Source of the DNA: Shimia sagamensis
GTDB taxonomy: Bacteria > Pseudomonadota > Alphaproteobacteria > Rhodobacterales > Rhodobacteraceae
Direction of reading: 5' to 3'
Length of the DNA: 64,000 nucleotides
NCBI RefSeq assembly: GCF_900182745.1
Contig: NZ_FXTY01000001.1
Span: forward strand, 868,001-932,000
A program made the position numbers and the translations under genes. This document shows, in pieces, positions 28,001 to 37,303 of this stretch. The stretch's first letter is position 1, and each line of letters opens with the position of its first letter. The notes under the pieces are model-generated. The model searched no databases, was not told the DNA's origin, and saw only the letters and a program-made list of their open reading frames with translations.

Positions 28001-29308
28001 ATGTCGATTTCCTCTTCGCTTAATGCCGGAGTGGCCGGGCTCAATGCCAATGCCACCCGTTTGGCGACCATCTCTGACAACATCGCGAACTCTGCGACCT
28101 ACGGTTACCGTCGGGTTGAGACTGATTTCCAGTCGATGGTGACCGGTGCCAAAGGTGGTAAATATTCCGCCGGGGGCGTGCAGGCGAACTCCTACCGTTT
28201 GATTGATGAAGGCGGCTCGTTGACCCCAACCACCAACCCAACCGATTTGGCGGTGCGCGGTCGGGGTTTTATTCCCGTGACCGCAGCGACAGCGATTAAG
28301 GCTGGCGATACAAGCCCACCAATGATGTTGGCCACAACCGGCTCGTTCCGCCCGGATGCGGATGGGTATTTGGTGACAGAAGGCGGATTGGCCTTGATGG
28401 GTTGGCCGGCTTCTGCCGACGGTAGCATTCCGAATTATCCGCGTGACACTGATACAGGTCTCAGCCCCGTCCGTCTCTTGACGTCCCAGCTGGTTGGCTC
28501 TCCAACCACGTCTGTTGATCTGGGTGTGAACCTGCCAGCAACCTCTACCGTTGCCGGTGCCGCCGGCACAATGGAAACACTGAGCATCGAGTATCACGGC
28601 AACCTTGGCCAGGCAGAGACTCTGAGCATCGAGTTCACCCCGACCGTTCCAGCGGCTGGTGCCTCCAACGAATGGCAGATGGTGATCCGCGATTCCGCCT
28701 CTGGTGGCGCGATCATCGGTGACTACACGATGACGTTTGATGATGGGCGCACCACAGGTGGTTTGCTTCAGGCTGTGGTGTCTAACCCGCCTGGTGGCGC
28801 CTATGATCCGCTGACCGGAAGTGCGATTCTAAACGTGGCTGGTGGCCCGTTGGAGTTCAGTATCGGCATGATAGGCACCGAAGGTGGCATGAGCCAGCTC
28901 GGCGATGATTACGCCCCTCTGAACATCGACAAAGACGGTGCACCGGTGGGCTCCATGACCTCTGTTGAGGTGGACAACAACGGCTATGTGCACGCCTATT
29001 TTGACACAGGAATCACGCGGACAATTGCGCAAATTCCGCTGGTAGATGTGCCCAACCCCAATGGCATGGGCATCTCGCTGGATTTCCAAACTTATGTGCC
29101 ATCCAACGAAAGTGGTCCTTACTTTATGTGGGATGCTGGTACCGGTCCGTCCGGTGAACTTCTGTCGTATGTTCGCGAAGAATCAGCCACTGATGTGGCG
29201 GGTGAGTTGACCGACATGATCCAGACACAGCGGGCTTACAGCACCAACGCCAAGGTTATTCAGACCGTGGATGAGATGCTGCAAGAAACCACCAATATCA
29301 AACGATAA
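28001..29308 (+). CDS. flgE: flagellar hook protein FlgE
   Basis: A 435-residue hook subunit. The N terminus MSISSSLNAGVAGLNANATRLATISDNIANSATYGYRR is the conserved rod/hook D0 helix; LAVRGRGFIPV follows the FlgE pattern. The C terminus ELTDMIQTQRAYSTNAKVIQTVDEML is the matching D0 coiled-coil helix. The central part (about 150-370) is the variable surface domain. Exported by the flagellar type III apparatus. First gene of a run flgE-flgK-flgL-flgI in this window. Confidence 0.95.
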   Translation: MSISSSLNAGVAGLNANATRLATISDNIANSATYGYRRVETDFQSMVTGAKGGKYSAGGVQANSYRLIDEGGSLTPTTNPTDLAVRGRGFIPVTAATAIKAGDTSPPMMLATTGSFRPDADGYLVTEGGLALMGWPASADGSIPNYPRDTDTGLSPVRLLTSQLVGSPTTSVDLGVNLPATSTVAGAAGTMETLSIEYHGNLGQAETLSIEFTPTVPAAGASNEWQMVIRDSASGGAIIGDYTMTFDDGRTTGGLLQAVVSNPPGGAYDPLTGSAILNVAGGPLEFSIGMIGTEGGMSQLGDDYAPLNIDKDGAPVGSMTSVEVDNNGYVHAYFDTGITRTIAQIPLVDVPNPNGMGISLDFQTYVPSNESGPYFMWDAGTGPSGELLSYVREESATDVAGELTDMIQTQRAYSTNAKVIQTVDEMLQETTNIKR

Positions 29309-29349
29309 CTAATCGCGCCGAGGCCGTTGTAGGCCGGAAAGGGTAAGCC

Positions 29350-30804
29350 ATGAGCATTTCAAGCGCTCTGTCCAATGCACTCACTGGACTAACGGCCTCA
29401 GCGCGCCGGGCTGAGGTGGTGTCTTCCAACATCTCCAACGCCATGACCGAGGGATACGGGCGGCGGACACTCGATCAATCTGCCGCTCTCTACGGCTACT
29501 CCGCTGGTGTGAAGCTGGAAGGCACAACTCGCAATGTGAATCCGGTGACTATTGCGGAACGCCGTCTGGCCGATGCAGGTACGGCTTTGGCCACCGGCAC
29601 CAATATGTTCTACAACCGCCTGGAAAAAGTGGTGGGAACTCCGGAAGACCCAACCAGCCTGTCCGGCGTGATGGCAGCCTTTGAAAGCTCTCTGGCCATG
29701 GCCACCGGTGCGCCGGACAGCGACATTCGTTTGGCCAACGTCTCGCAAGACGCGGAGCGCATTGCAGATGCGTTTAACGATGCCTCCGATGGCATTCAGA
29801 AAATGCGCACCGAGGCAGACGCCAACATTGGCAATATGATTGAAAACCTCAATGGGCTGCTGCAACAGACCGAAGAGGTGAACCGCAAGATATCTCTGGC
29901 CATCAACCAAGGCCAGGAAACGGCCTCGTTGGAAGATCAACGCCAGGTGTTGGTGGACCAAATTGGTGAGCTGGTGCCAGTGCGAATGACCCCGCGAGAT
30001 CGCGGTGGCATGGCGCTTTACACCACCAATGGCGCTGTGCTTTTGGATGGCAAAGCGGCCACTATCGAATTTACCGAAGTGGGCACGGTTGAGCCGCATA
30101 TGACAGAGGCCAATGGCCTGTTGAACGGCATCTCAATCAATGGTTACCCGATGCGAATCGACAGTGATAAAGGGGCACTGTCCGGTGGGGCGATTGGCGC
30201 ACAATTTGCCATTCGAGATGAATTTGGCACCCAAGCGCAGGCCGACTTGGATGCGGCAGCCCGCAACCTTGTGGAACGGTTTCAAGACCCGGCCATGGAC
30301 CCCACTTTGGCACCGGGAGACGCAGGTTTGTTCACGGATGCGGGACTGGCGTTCAATGTGGCCAATGAGGTTGGCCTGGCTGGCCGGCTGGAGCTGAACA
30401 ATCTGGTTGATATTGACGGTGCCGGGGAAACCTGGCGCCTGCGCGACGGTCTTGGGGCCGCAGCACCAGGGGACGCGGGTGACGCGACCCATTTGAACCG
30501 GATGCTGGACGCGATGCAGGACCAAGTTGTTCCTGTGTCCGGCGGATATGGCAGCAAAGCGGTTTCCATGAGTGAGATGAGCGGCAAGTTCTTATCCAGA
30601 ATCTCCGGCGCGCGTGTGCAAAGTGATCAGGATGTGGCGTTTGCCAACGCCCGTCTCACCTCGCTTGAGGAAATGGAGCTGATTGACGGTGTCGACACCG
30701 ATCAGGAGCTGCAAATGCTGATGCTTGTCGAACAGTCTTACGCGGCCAATGCCAAACTTATTCAGGCCGTTGATGAAATGATGCAGGAACTGCTGAGGTT
30801 GTAA
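29350..30804 (+). CDS. flgK: flagellar hook-associated protein 1 FlgK
   Basis: A 484-residue hook-filament junction protein. N-terminal D0 helix MSISSALSNALTGLTASARRAEVVSSNISNAMTEGYGRR and C-terminal YAANAKLIQAVDEMMQELLRL are the family's paired helices. A long helical part (about 90-210) lies before the variable domain. It is 41 bp after flgE and 2 bp before flgL; FlgK and FlgL form the two junction rings. Confidence 0.94.
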   Translation: MSISSALSNALTGLTASARRAEVVSSNISNAMTEGYGRRTLDQSAALYGYSAGVKLEGTTRNVNPVTIAERRLADAGTALATGTNMFYNRLEKVVGTPEDPTSLSGVMAAFESSLAMATGAPDSDIRLANVSQDAERIADAFNDASDGIQKMRTEADANIGNMIENLNGLLQQTEEVNRKISLAINQGQETASLEDQRQVLVDQIGELVPVRMTPRDRGGMALYTTNGAVLLDGKAATIEFTEVGTVEPHMTEANGLLNGISINGYPMRIDSDKGALSGGAIGAQFAIRDEFGTQAQADLDAAARNLVERFQDPAMDPTLAPGDAGLFTDAGLAFNVANEVGLAGRLELNNLVDIDGAGETWRLRDGLGAAAPGDAGDATHLNRMLDAMQDQVVPVSGGYGSKAVSMSEMSGKFLSRISGARVQSDQDVAFANARLTSLEEMELIDGVDTDQELQMLMLVEQSYAANAKLIQAVDEMMQELLRL

Positions 30805-30806
30805 AA

Positions 30807-31817
30807 ATGGCTATTACTTCGATTGGGGACATGGCGTCCCATATGATGAACTCGCGCCGCACCACAGCGGTGAAACAAGACCTCAACAGGCTGGCCTATG
30901 AGCTGGGGTCTGGGCGTAAGGCGGATGTGGCTGCGGCGCTTAAGGGCGACTTCAACATGTTGGCTGGTGTTGAACGCCAGCTGACCGTGTTGAACGGCTA
31001 TGACATTGCCACCAAAGACGCGCAGCTGTTTTTGGAAACTGCGCAGGCGACTTTGGGGCAGATCCACACCGTAACTGGTGACTTGGGACGTGATCTTTTG
31101 TCTGCGTCCGAATCCGGGCTTTCCGCCTCTGTGGTTAGCGTGGCAAAGAGCGCACGTAATGACTTTGATGCGATTGTCAGCGCCCTCAACGGACGTGTGG
31201 CGGACCGATCCCTTTTTGGCGGCACCGCCACTGATGGGGCGGCGTTGGTGGATGCCAGCACCATGATGACGCAGATCTCCGCGGCGGTGGCTGGGTCGCC
31301 GACGATTTCGGATATTGTCACAGCCGTGGATGATTATTTCATGACACCGGGTGGCGGGTTCGAAACCGGGGCTTACATCGGGTCGACCAACGACCTTGCG
31401 CCCATGCGTCTGAACGATAACCAGTCGGCGGACTTCAATGTCCGGGCGGACACAATGGAGCTGCGTGAAGCGATGCGGGATTCTGCACTGGCCGCGCTGG
31501 CGCTGGACCCGGGGCTGAACCTTGATCTTATTGAGCAGAAGCAGTTGATGGAAACCGCAGGCGAGCGGCTTTTGACCGGTCAGGACAACATGACAAGCGT
31601 TCGGGCCGACGTTGGTTTCAATCAGGAACGTGTTGAGAATGTGATGGCGGAAAACTCGCTGTCGCGCAGCTCGATGTTGATGACGCAGAGCGATCTGATC
31701 GGTGCCGATCAAACCGAAGTGGCGGGCAAACTACAGGCCGTTCAAGTGCAACTAGAGATGGTCTACACGATCACGGCTCGTCTCTCCCAACTGACATTGG
31801 CGAACTATGTAAGATGA
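30807..31817 (+). CDS. flgL: flagellar hook-associated protein 3 FlgL (flagellin-like)
   Basis: A 336-residue flagellin-fold protein. N-terminal helix (VKQDLNRLAYELGSGRKADV) and C-terminal helix (LQAVQVQLEMVYTITARLSQLTLANYVR) are flagellin-like; the middle includes LNGRVADRSLFGGTATDG, the flagellin/FlgL beta-turn region. Position between flgK and flgI supports FlgL rather than flagellin. Its stop overlaps the flgI start by 4 bp (ATGA). Confidence 0.9.
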   Translation: MAITSIGDMASHMMNSRRTTAVKQDLNRLAYELGSGRKADVAAALKGDFNMLAGVERQLTVLNGYDIATKDAQLFLETAQATLGQIHTVTGDLGRDLLSASESGLSASVVSVAKSARNDFDAIVSALNGRVADRSLFGGTATDGAALVDASTMMTQISAAVAGSPTISDIVTAVDDYFMTPGGGFETGAYIGSTNDLAPMRLNDNQSADFNVRADTMELREAMRDSALAALALDPGLNLDLIEQKQLMETAGERLLTGQDNMTSVRADVGFNQERVENVMAENSLSRSSMLMTQSDLIGADQTEVAGKLQAVQVQLEMVYTITARLSQLTLANYVR

Positions 31818-32926
31818 CACACTTCATGAGCTTAGCAAGAATGCTACTGCTCCTCGTACTGATGCCGGTGATGGCATCAGCAGCGCCGATCCGGATCAAA
31901 GATCTGGTAGAATTTGACGGTGTACGGGGCAACGATTTGGTTGGCTACGGTTTGGTGGTTGGCCTGAACGGAACCGGAGACGGCTTGCGGAATGCGCCGT
32001 TTACCGAAGAAATTATGGGCAATATTCTGGAACGGCTTGGTGTGAACATCACCGGCGAGAATATGCGACCCAAAAATGTCGCGGCGGTGTTTGTAACAGC
32101 AACGCTGCCCCCTTTTGCTCGGGCTGGTGGCACGGTGGATGTGACCATTTCGGCGATTGGTGATGCCAAAAGCTTGTTGGGCGGTACATTGGTGATGACG
32201 CCGATGAATGCCGCTGATGGTGAGATCTACGCGGTTGCGCAGGGCGCGGTGATTGCAGGCGGCGTGGCGGCCGAAGGTGAGGCCGGTGGCGTCGTCAAGG
32301 GCGTGCCAACCTCAGGGTCGATCCCGTCCGGTGCGCGCGTGGAACGCGAGATTGATTTTGACTTTTCCTCCCTGACCAACATGCGTTTGGCGTTGCGGGA
32401 GCCGGATTTCACAACAGCCAACCGCATTGAAGAGGCGATCAATCGCAGCTATGGCCGTCGCGTGGCCTTGATGTTGGATGCGGGCACCGTACAAGTGGAT
32501 ATTGACCGCACCAACCAGGCCTCTCCGGCCCATGCGCTCAGCCAGATCGAAAATATCTCTGTTCAACCAGAACGTAAGGCGCGCGTAGTGGTGGATCAAC
32601 GCTCTGGCACCATTGTGATGGGCGACGATGTACGAATCTCTCGTGTTGCCGTCTCACAAGGTGGCTTGACCCTGAGGGTTCAGGAAACTCCGCTGGTGGT
32701 GCAGCCAAATCCGTTTGCCAATGGCGAAACCGTGGTGGTGCCACGTACCGAAGCGGACATCGACGAGGATGAAGGCATTGGCCTGGCCGAAGTGCCAATG
32801 GGCACATCGCTGAGCGAAGTGATCGAAGGTCTGAATGCGCTGGGTGTGGCCCCGCGTGATATGATTGACATCCTCAAGAGCATCAAAGCGGCAGGTGCGC
32901 TGCACGCGGAGTTCATTGTGCGCTAA
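31814..32926 (+). CDS. flgI: flagellar P-ring protein FlgI
   Basis: A 370-residue periplasmic P-ring subunit. The signal peptide (MLLLLVLMPVMASA, cleavage near residue 24) is followed by IRIKDLVEFDGVRGNDLVGYGLVVGLNGTGDG, a hallmark of FlgI. TSGSIPSGARVEREI and ISVQPERKARVVVDQRSGTIVMG are further family blocks. The ring forms the rod bushing in the peptidoglycan layer. Last flagellar gene before a terminator. Confidence 0.96.
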   Translation: MTHFMSLARMLLLLVLMPVMASAAPIRIKDLVEFDGVRGNDLVGYGLVVGLNGTGDGLRNAPFTEEIMGNILERLGVNITGENMRPKNVAAVFVTATLPPFARAGGTVDVTISAIGDAKSLLGGTLVMTPMNAADGEIYAVAQGAVIAGGVAAEGEAGGVVKGVPTSGSIPSGARVEREIDFDFSSLTNMRLALREPDFTTANRIEEAINRSYGRRVALMLDAGTVQVDIDRTNQASPAHALSQIENISVQPERKARVVVDQRSGTIVMGDDVRISRVAVSQGGLTLRVQETPLVVQPNPFANGETVVVPRTEADIDEDEGIGLAEVPMGTSLSEVIEGLNALGVAPRDMIDILKSIKAAGALHAEFIVR

Positions 32927-32949
32927 GGCCACGAAACAGACAGGTGCGG

Positions 32950-32980
32950 AAGGCGGCATGTTAGGGCATGTCGCCTTTTT
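32950..32980 (+). terminator. rho-independent terminator after flgI
   Basis: AAGGCGGCATG - 6 nt - CATGTCGCCTT, an 11-bp stem with one G-T wobble, followed by TTT. It lies 23 bp after the flgI stop and ends the flagellar run. Confidence 0.8.
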
Positions 32981-33226
32981 GTTAGGCCAAGAGGTTGCGA
33001 GGCCGCCAGGTTTGATCTGTGTCGAAACGGTTGGGGCGCTTTGCGGATGGATCGAAATGGCGTTGCCGAAACCACAGGGATTTTGACCAGAGGCGGAGGT
33101 CCGAACGGATTTTTGAACGGCAGTTGTCTCTGGTTGGTCACGTAACCAGGGCTGTTTTTGCCGCACCCTCTGGGATTTCTGCTGTCAAGACGCTGCCTGC
33201 CGCAAGTGTTACCTGTGACAGCGGTG
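32981..33226. other. 246-bp gap with no recognised gene
   Basis: Between the flgI terminator and the 3' end of the convergent hybrid kinase. Short frames exist on both strands but have no ribosome site or recognisable sequence. Nothing else identified. Confidence 0.5.
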
Positions 33227-35506
33227 TTATGCCCGAAGCGCCGCTTGCACCGCAGAAGACGGTTTGGTGCTGTGGCCCACGTGGCGTTGTAGACACTCTA
33301 CCAAGTCGGCGCGACGGACGGGCTTGGTGAGGAAATCATCCATGCCGGCCTGCAAGCAGGCGCGTTTTTCGTTTTCAAATGCATTGGCGGTCAGCGCCAC
33401 AATTTTGGGCTGTTGCACACCACTGTCACGGATGGCTTCGGTGGCTTCGATGCCGCTCATATTGGGCATCGACATATCCATAAAGATCAAGTCAGGGGGC
33501 GACTCCAGCGTGGCGTCAACTGCCTCAAACCCGTCTTTGGCAAAGCGCAGGGTGATCGGCAATTTCTCCAGGTACTTTGAAATCAGCAGGCGGTTTGTTT
33601 TGTTGTCTTCGGCAATCAACACGTTAAGGCCGGTCAGATCCACGGCGTCATAGTCCGTTGCAGCCGCTATTTCGGTTTTGGAGACTTCTGGCACGCCGTC
33701 TGGTGGCAGTTCCACCGGTAAACTGACGAGAAAACGCGATCCCTCTCCGTACACTGAGGCGACGGAAATCTCCCCGCCCATGCGCTCTGTCAGGATCCGA
33801 CAGATCGTCAGCCCCAAGCCTGTACCGCCAAATCGACGCGTGGTGGAGGATTCGGCCTGTGTAAACTCCTCAAAAATCGAGGCCAGTTTGTCGTCCGGGA
33901 TGCCAATGCCCGTGTCATCGACCGCAAAATTCAACGTGAGTGCCGACATGGTGTCATCTTCGTCCAGGCCATCCATCCAGACCTGCACGTCAATTTTGCC
34001 AAATTCGGTAAACTTGGTGGCGTTGCCGATGATATTGGTCGCGATCTGGCGCAGGCGCACGTCGTCGGCAAAAAGATGGTCCGGTACCTCGTCAGCGACA
34101 TAGAGGTTGAGACCGAGCCCTTTGTCATAGGCGGCGGTTTCAAGCAGGCGCAAAGTCTCTTTGAAACAGGCGCGCGTTTCAAAGGTGCTGTTGGTGATCT
34201 GTAACTTGCCCGCGTCGAGTTTGGACAGGTCCAAGATGTCGTTGAGGATGGTCAGCAGGCTGCGTGACGAGCCAATGATGGTTTTGGTGTAATCGGTCTG
34301 TTCGTCTGTCTGTGTGGTTTCCGACAGCAGATCGGCCATGCCGATGATGCCGGTCAGCGGCGTGCGGATTTCGTGGCTCATGTTGGCCAGGAAGTCGGCC
34401 TTTGTGCGGGCGGCGTCTTCGGCAGCTTGTCGGGCCGTGTGCATGCTGTTGGCGTGGTCCTTGCTGGCCGTGATGTCGCGCGCGATGGTGACGTAGAAAT
34501 CCACGTCGTCATCGGCGTTTTTCACGGGCAACATCTGCATCTCGCTCCAACGCTCACGCCCGTCCCCCAGCTTGTGGCGCACTTCGATTTTTCCAGGGCT
34601 CTGGCTGCGCATCGCCGCGGCAACTTTCTTTGGCACATCCGTGTCTGTATGCGCGACCTGTGCCAGAACACTGGTTGGTTTCCCAAGGATGTCTTTGGCT
34701 GGAATGCCGGTGAGACTGGTAAAGGCTTCGTTGACCCATTCAATTTCCTGATCCGGGTTGGACAGGATCACCGCGTCATTGGTTTTGCGGGCCACCATAG
34801 AGAGGCGTTGCAGCTCGTTGCGGTGTTTGTTCAGCGCATCATTGGCGGCGGTCAGTTTGTTCTGACTGCTCTGGAGGGCTGCGGTTTTGCGGAAATTGTC
34901 CACACCTGCTTTGACAAAAGAAAAACACATGTACCCCATGCTGATAACCACCATCAACTCTGGTACATTCAGGTGCGGCAGGGCCATGTCTCCACCAAAG
35001 CGAAACGCCTGAAGAATCATTAGGAAGAAAGGCGTGACCACAAACAGACTCATTTTGAAGACGGCCAGTTTTGGGTTGGTGGGCAAAATCAGCGCGCCGT
35101 TGACGATGGCCATGCCAAGCACGCCTGCGACCCCCATGATGGAGGCTTCTTTGCCGACGATCACCACATAAACGGTGGTGGCAAGGAAGACGCTGATGGC
35201 TTGAACAGCCCCGCTGATCAAAGCGGCGCGAAACAGCGCGGTGTGGCTTTCGCCTGCACGCAACCGCACAGAAATCCGGCGCAAGACCCACATGTCCGTG
35301 GCCTCGCCAAGGACCAATATGGCGGTTGCGCAGCCGCCAATAACAGGACCGGTGGCCAGAATCGCCATGAGCGCACCTAGACAGTAAATGACAGCGCGTT
35401 GTTTGAACGCGCGCACGCGTTCGGATGCATATTGGCCCAGCAGGCCACGCTGACGCGCCGCCACCTTTGCTGCGTGGCGCAATTGTTGTCCGGGATCTGC
35501 CACCAT
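33227..35506 (-). CDS. membrane-bound hybrid histidine kinase (TM-PAS-HisKA-HATPase-REC)
   Basis: A 759-residue kinase. Hydrophobic helices at about 38-66, 95-117, 122-141, 150-168 and 182-200 make a multi-pass membrane sensor. A short coiled coil leads into a PAS domain (about 235-350, with [17 protein letters not shown] and IARDITASK). HisKA has phospho-His H378 in [10 protein letters not shown]; HATPase has [10 protein letters not shown] and [10 protein letters not shown]. The C-terminal receiver (about 615-735) has [15 protein letters not shown] and TKP. No response regulator or Hpt gene is adjacent. Placement after the flagellar run hints at motility control, but this is not shown. Confidence 0.92.
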   Translation of the reverse strand: MVADPGQQLRHAAKVAARQRGLLGQYASERVRAFKQRAVIYCLGALMAILATGPVIGGCATAILVLGEATDMWVLRRISVRLRAGESHTALFRAALISGAVQAISVFLATTVYVVIVGKEASIMGVAGVLGMAIVNGALILPTNPKLAVFKMSLFVVTPFFLMILQAFRFGGDMALPHLNVPELMVVISMGYMCFSFVKAGVDNFRKTAALQSSQNKLTAANDALNKHRNELQRLSMVARKTNDAVILSNPDQEIEWVNEAFTSLTGIPAKDILGKPTSVLAQVAHTDTDVPKKVAAAMRSQSPGKIEVRHKLGDGRERWSEMQMLPVKNADDDVDFYVTIARDITASKDHANSMHTARQAAEDAARTKADFLANMSHEIRTPLTGIIGMADLLSETTQTDEQTDYTKTIIGSSRSLLTILNDILDLSKLDAGKLQITNSTFETRACFKETLRLLETAAYDKGLGLNLYVADEVPDHLFADDVRLRQIATNIIGNATKFTEFGKIDVQVWMDGLDEDDTMSALTLNFAVDDTGIGIPDDKLASIFEEFTQAESSTTRRFGGTGLGLTICRILTERMGGEISVASVYGEGSRFLVSLPVELPPDGVPEVSKTEIAAATDYDAVDLTGLNVLIAEDNKTNRLLISKYLEKLPITLRFAKDGFEAVDATLESPPDLIFMDMSMPNMSGIEATEAIRDSGVQQPKIVALTANAFENEKRACLQAGMDDFLTKPVRRADLVECLQRHVGHSTKPSSAVQAALRA

Positions 35507-35775
35507 AGTTCACACACCACTTCGTCTTCAGTGGGCCAGTGGTACCGCGACATCGTTAATTTAATCACAGGGCAGGCAAGGTAACGCTCTGACTTCTAAT
35601 CAAATTATCGGGAAATCTCTGTGAGGTTATTGGTTGGAAAATCATCTCAGAGCGCTGATGAATATAGGAAATCGATGCATTTTTTCAGCGCGATTTTAGG
35701 CGGTGCCCTCTTGTTTGTTTAGAAAGCTTCTGTATTTGGATATTTCACAAACTGAAATAGCTTGAAGAATCGCGC
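35507..35775. other. AT-richer gap between hybrid kinase and MarR gene
   Basis: A 269-bp divergent promoter region, visibly more AT-rich than its surroundings (35580-35765). It must hold promoters for both genes. No gene, RNA or clear dyad was identified. Confidence 0.5.
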
Positions 35776-36246
35776 GTGCCCGACAACTTATTTTCAAACA
35801 CGGATCTGCCAGATGAGTTTCTGGCAATCATTGGTGTCTTTGCCCTGTTCAACCAGATCGAAGCTGAGTTGGAGGACATCAATATCGACCCGCCACTGTC
35901 TAAGATGGAACGGCGGATATTGGTGTTTATGGATCGCCCCAAGCGCATGGGGGTGTTGGCGGAAGATACGTTTTGTATTCCGTCCGCGATCACGCCGGTG
36001 GCCGATGCATTGGAGGCAAGGGGCTTGGTGCAGCGTGTTCGCGATCCCAAAGATCGCCGCGCGCTTGTGTTGGAGTTGACCCCTGACGGGTTTGAGGCCC
36101 GTGCATCCTTGATGGATGGCGTGAAGCTGCGATTTCGCGAGATTTCAGGCATGACAGTTGATGAAATCTCCCAGTTTGCCAATTTGGTTGTGAAAGCCAT
36201 GCCCGGTGCGGTTGCCGCCGGTCGTTTGGAGGAAAAAGAATGCTGA
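35776..36246 (+). CDS. MarR-family transcriptional regulator of the RND operon
   Basis: A 156-residue winged-helix regulator beginning at a GTG (35776) with GAAG upstream. HTH and wing: MGVLAEDTFCIPSAITPVADALEARGLV and DPKDRRALVLELTPDG. Its last 7 bp overlap the start of the RND adaptor gene, so it is the first gene of the efflux operon and most likely its repressor, released by a transported compound. Confidence 0.92.
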   Translation: MPDNLFSNTDLPDEFLAIIGVFALFNQIEAELEDINIDPPLSKMERRILVFMDRPKRMGVLAEDTFCIPSAITPVADALEARGLVQRVRDPKDRRALVLELTPDGFEARASLMDGVKLRFREISGMTVDEISQFANLVVKAMPGAVAAGRLEEKEC

Positions 36247-37292
36247 AACGGTTTGGAAAAATCTGCGCCACTGCGGCGCTGGTCACAGTGACGGGTGCGG
36301 TCTCGGCGTTTGCGCAGGATGTGTTGAAGCCGGTGAAGCTTGTGGTGGTGAGCGAAGCGCCAGTGCCGTTTGTGCGCCAGTTTTTTGGCCAAGTGAAAGC
36401 GCGCCAGTCGGTGGATCTGGCGTTTCAGGTGGGTGGGCAAATTGTTGATTTCCCGGTGACCGAAGGTTTGAATATCGCCAAAGGTGATACAATCGCGCGG
36501 CTGGATCTGGAGATTTTCGAGCTGCAACTCAATCAGGCGATTTTGCAGAAAGAACAGGCGGATCGCACAGTTGAACGTCTTGAAAAACTGCGCGGAAACA
36601 CTGTCAGCCAAGTGACAATTGACGATGCGGAGACGCAGGCTTCTCTGGCCTTGATTGCGGTGAAAAATGCGGAATGGTCACTGCGACATGCCACGCTGAC
36701 CTCCCCGTTTGATGCGTTGGTGTCCAGCCGCAATGTAGAGTTGTTCACCACCGTGAGTGCCGGCAATCCAGTGGTGCGTATTCACGACCTGAGCGAGTTG
36801 CGCATTGAGGTGGATGTGCCGGAAATCCTGTTCCAACGGGCGGGCAATGATCAGAACGTCACTATCAAGGCGCGCTTCCCAAGTGGCGATGAAGAGTTTG
36901 ACCTGCAAATTCGTGAATTTGACGCGGAAACCAGCAGTGTTGGTCAAACCTTTCGCATCACTTTTGGCATGACGCCACCAGAGGGCAAAGTGATCCTGCC
37001 AGGATCTTCGGTGACCGTAACTGTGAGCGCAGCAAACCCTTCAACCGGTATCATTGTGCCACCAACAGCGATTGTGATGGATGACAGCGGTGCCACCGGC
37101 GTGATGCGGTTTGATCCCAAAGGCGGCGATGAAGGCAAGGTGACATGGGTAGCGGTTCAGAGCGAACCGGCCACTGCTGGCATGGTGCGCATCAACGCGG
37201 GCCTGAATGACGGTGACGAAATTGTCCTTACCGGTGGCGGCGCTTTGACCAACGGCCAAGCGGTGCGCCGTTTTGTCGGCTTTGGCAACTGA
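36240..37292 (+). CDS. RND efflux periplasmic adaptor (membrane fusion protein)
   Basis: A 350-residue exported adaptor. Signal peptide residues 1-27 (ending VSAFAQ). Barrel-sandwich/lipoyl half near residues 55-80 (QVGGQIVDFPVTEGLNIAKGD), an alpha hairpin of about 85-140 (QADRTVERLEKLRGNTVSQ), then beta-barrel and membrane-proximal domains. It links the inner-membrane pump to an outer-membrane channel; no TolC-type gene is adjacent. The pump gene starts 11 bp downstream. Confidence 0.92.
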   Translation: MLKRFGKICATAALVTVTGAVSAFAQDVLKPVKLVVVSEAPVPFVRQFFGQVKARQSVDLAFQVGGQIVDFPVTEGLNIAKGDTIARLDLEIFELQLNQAILQKEQADRTVERLEKLRGNTVSQVTIDDAETQASLALIAVKNAEWSLRHATLTSPFDALVSSRNVELFTTVSAGNPVVRIHDLSELRIEVDVPEILFQRAGNDQNVTIKARFPSGDEEFDLQIREFDAETSSVGQTFRITFGMTPPEGKVILPGSSVTVTVSAANPSTGIIVPPTAIVMDDSGATGVMRFDPKGGDEGKVTWVAVQSEPATAGMVRINAGLNDGDEIVLTGGGALTNGQAVRRFVGFGN

Positions 37293-37303
37293 GGGTTGGG
37301 GTG

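Noticed and set aside
33019-33330. Possible small protein in the gap after flgI
   Set aside because: Its second half overlaps the 3' end of the hybrid kinase, there is no good ribosome site, and no motif is recognised.
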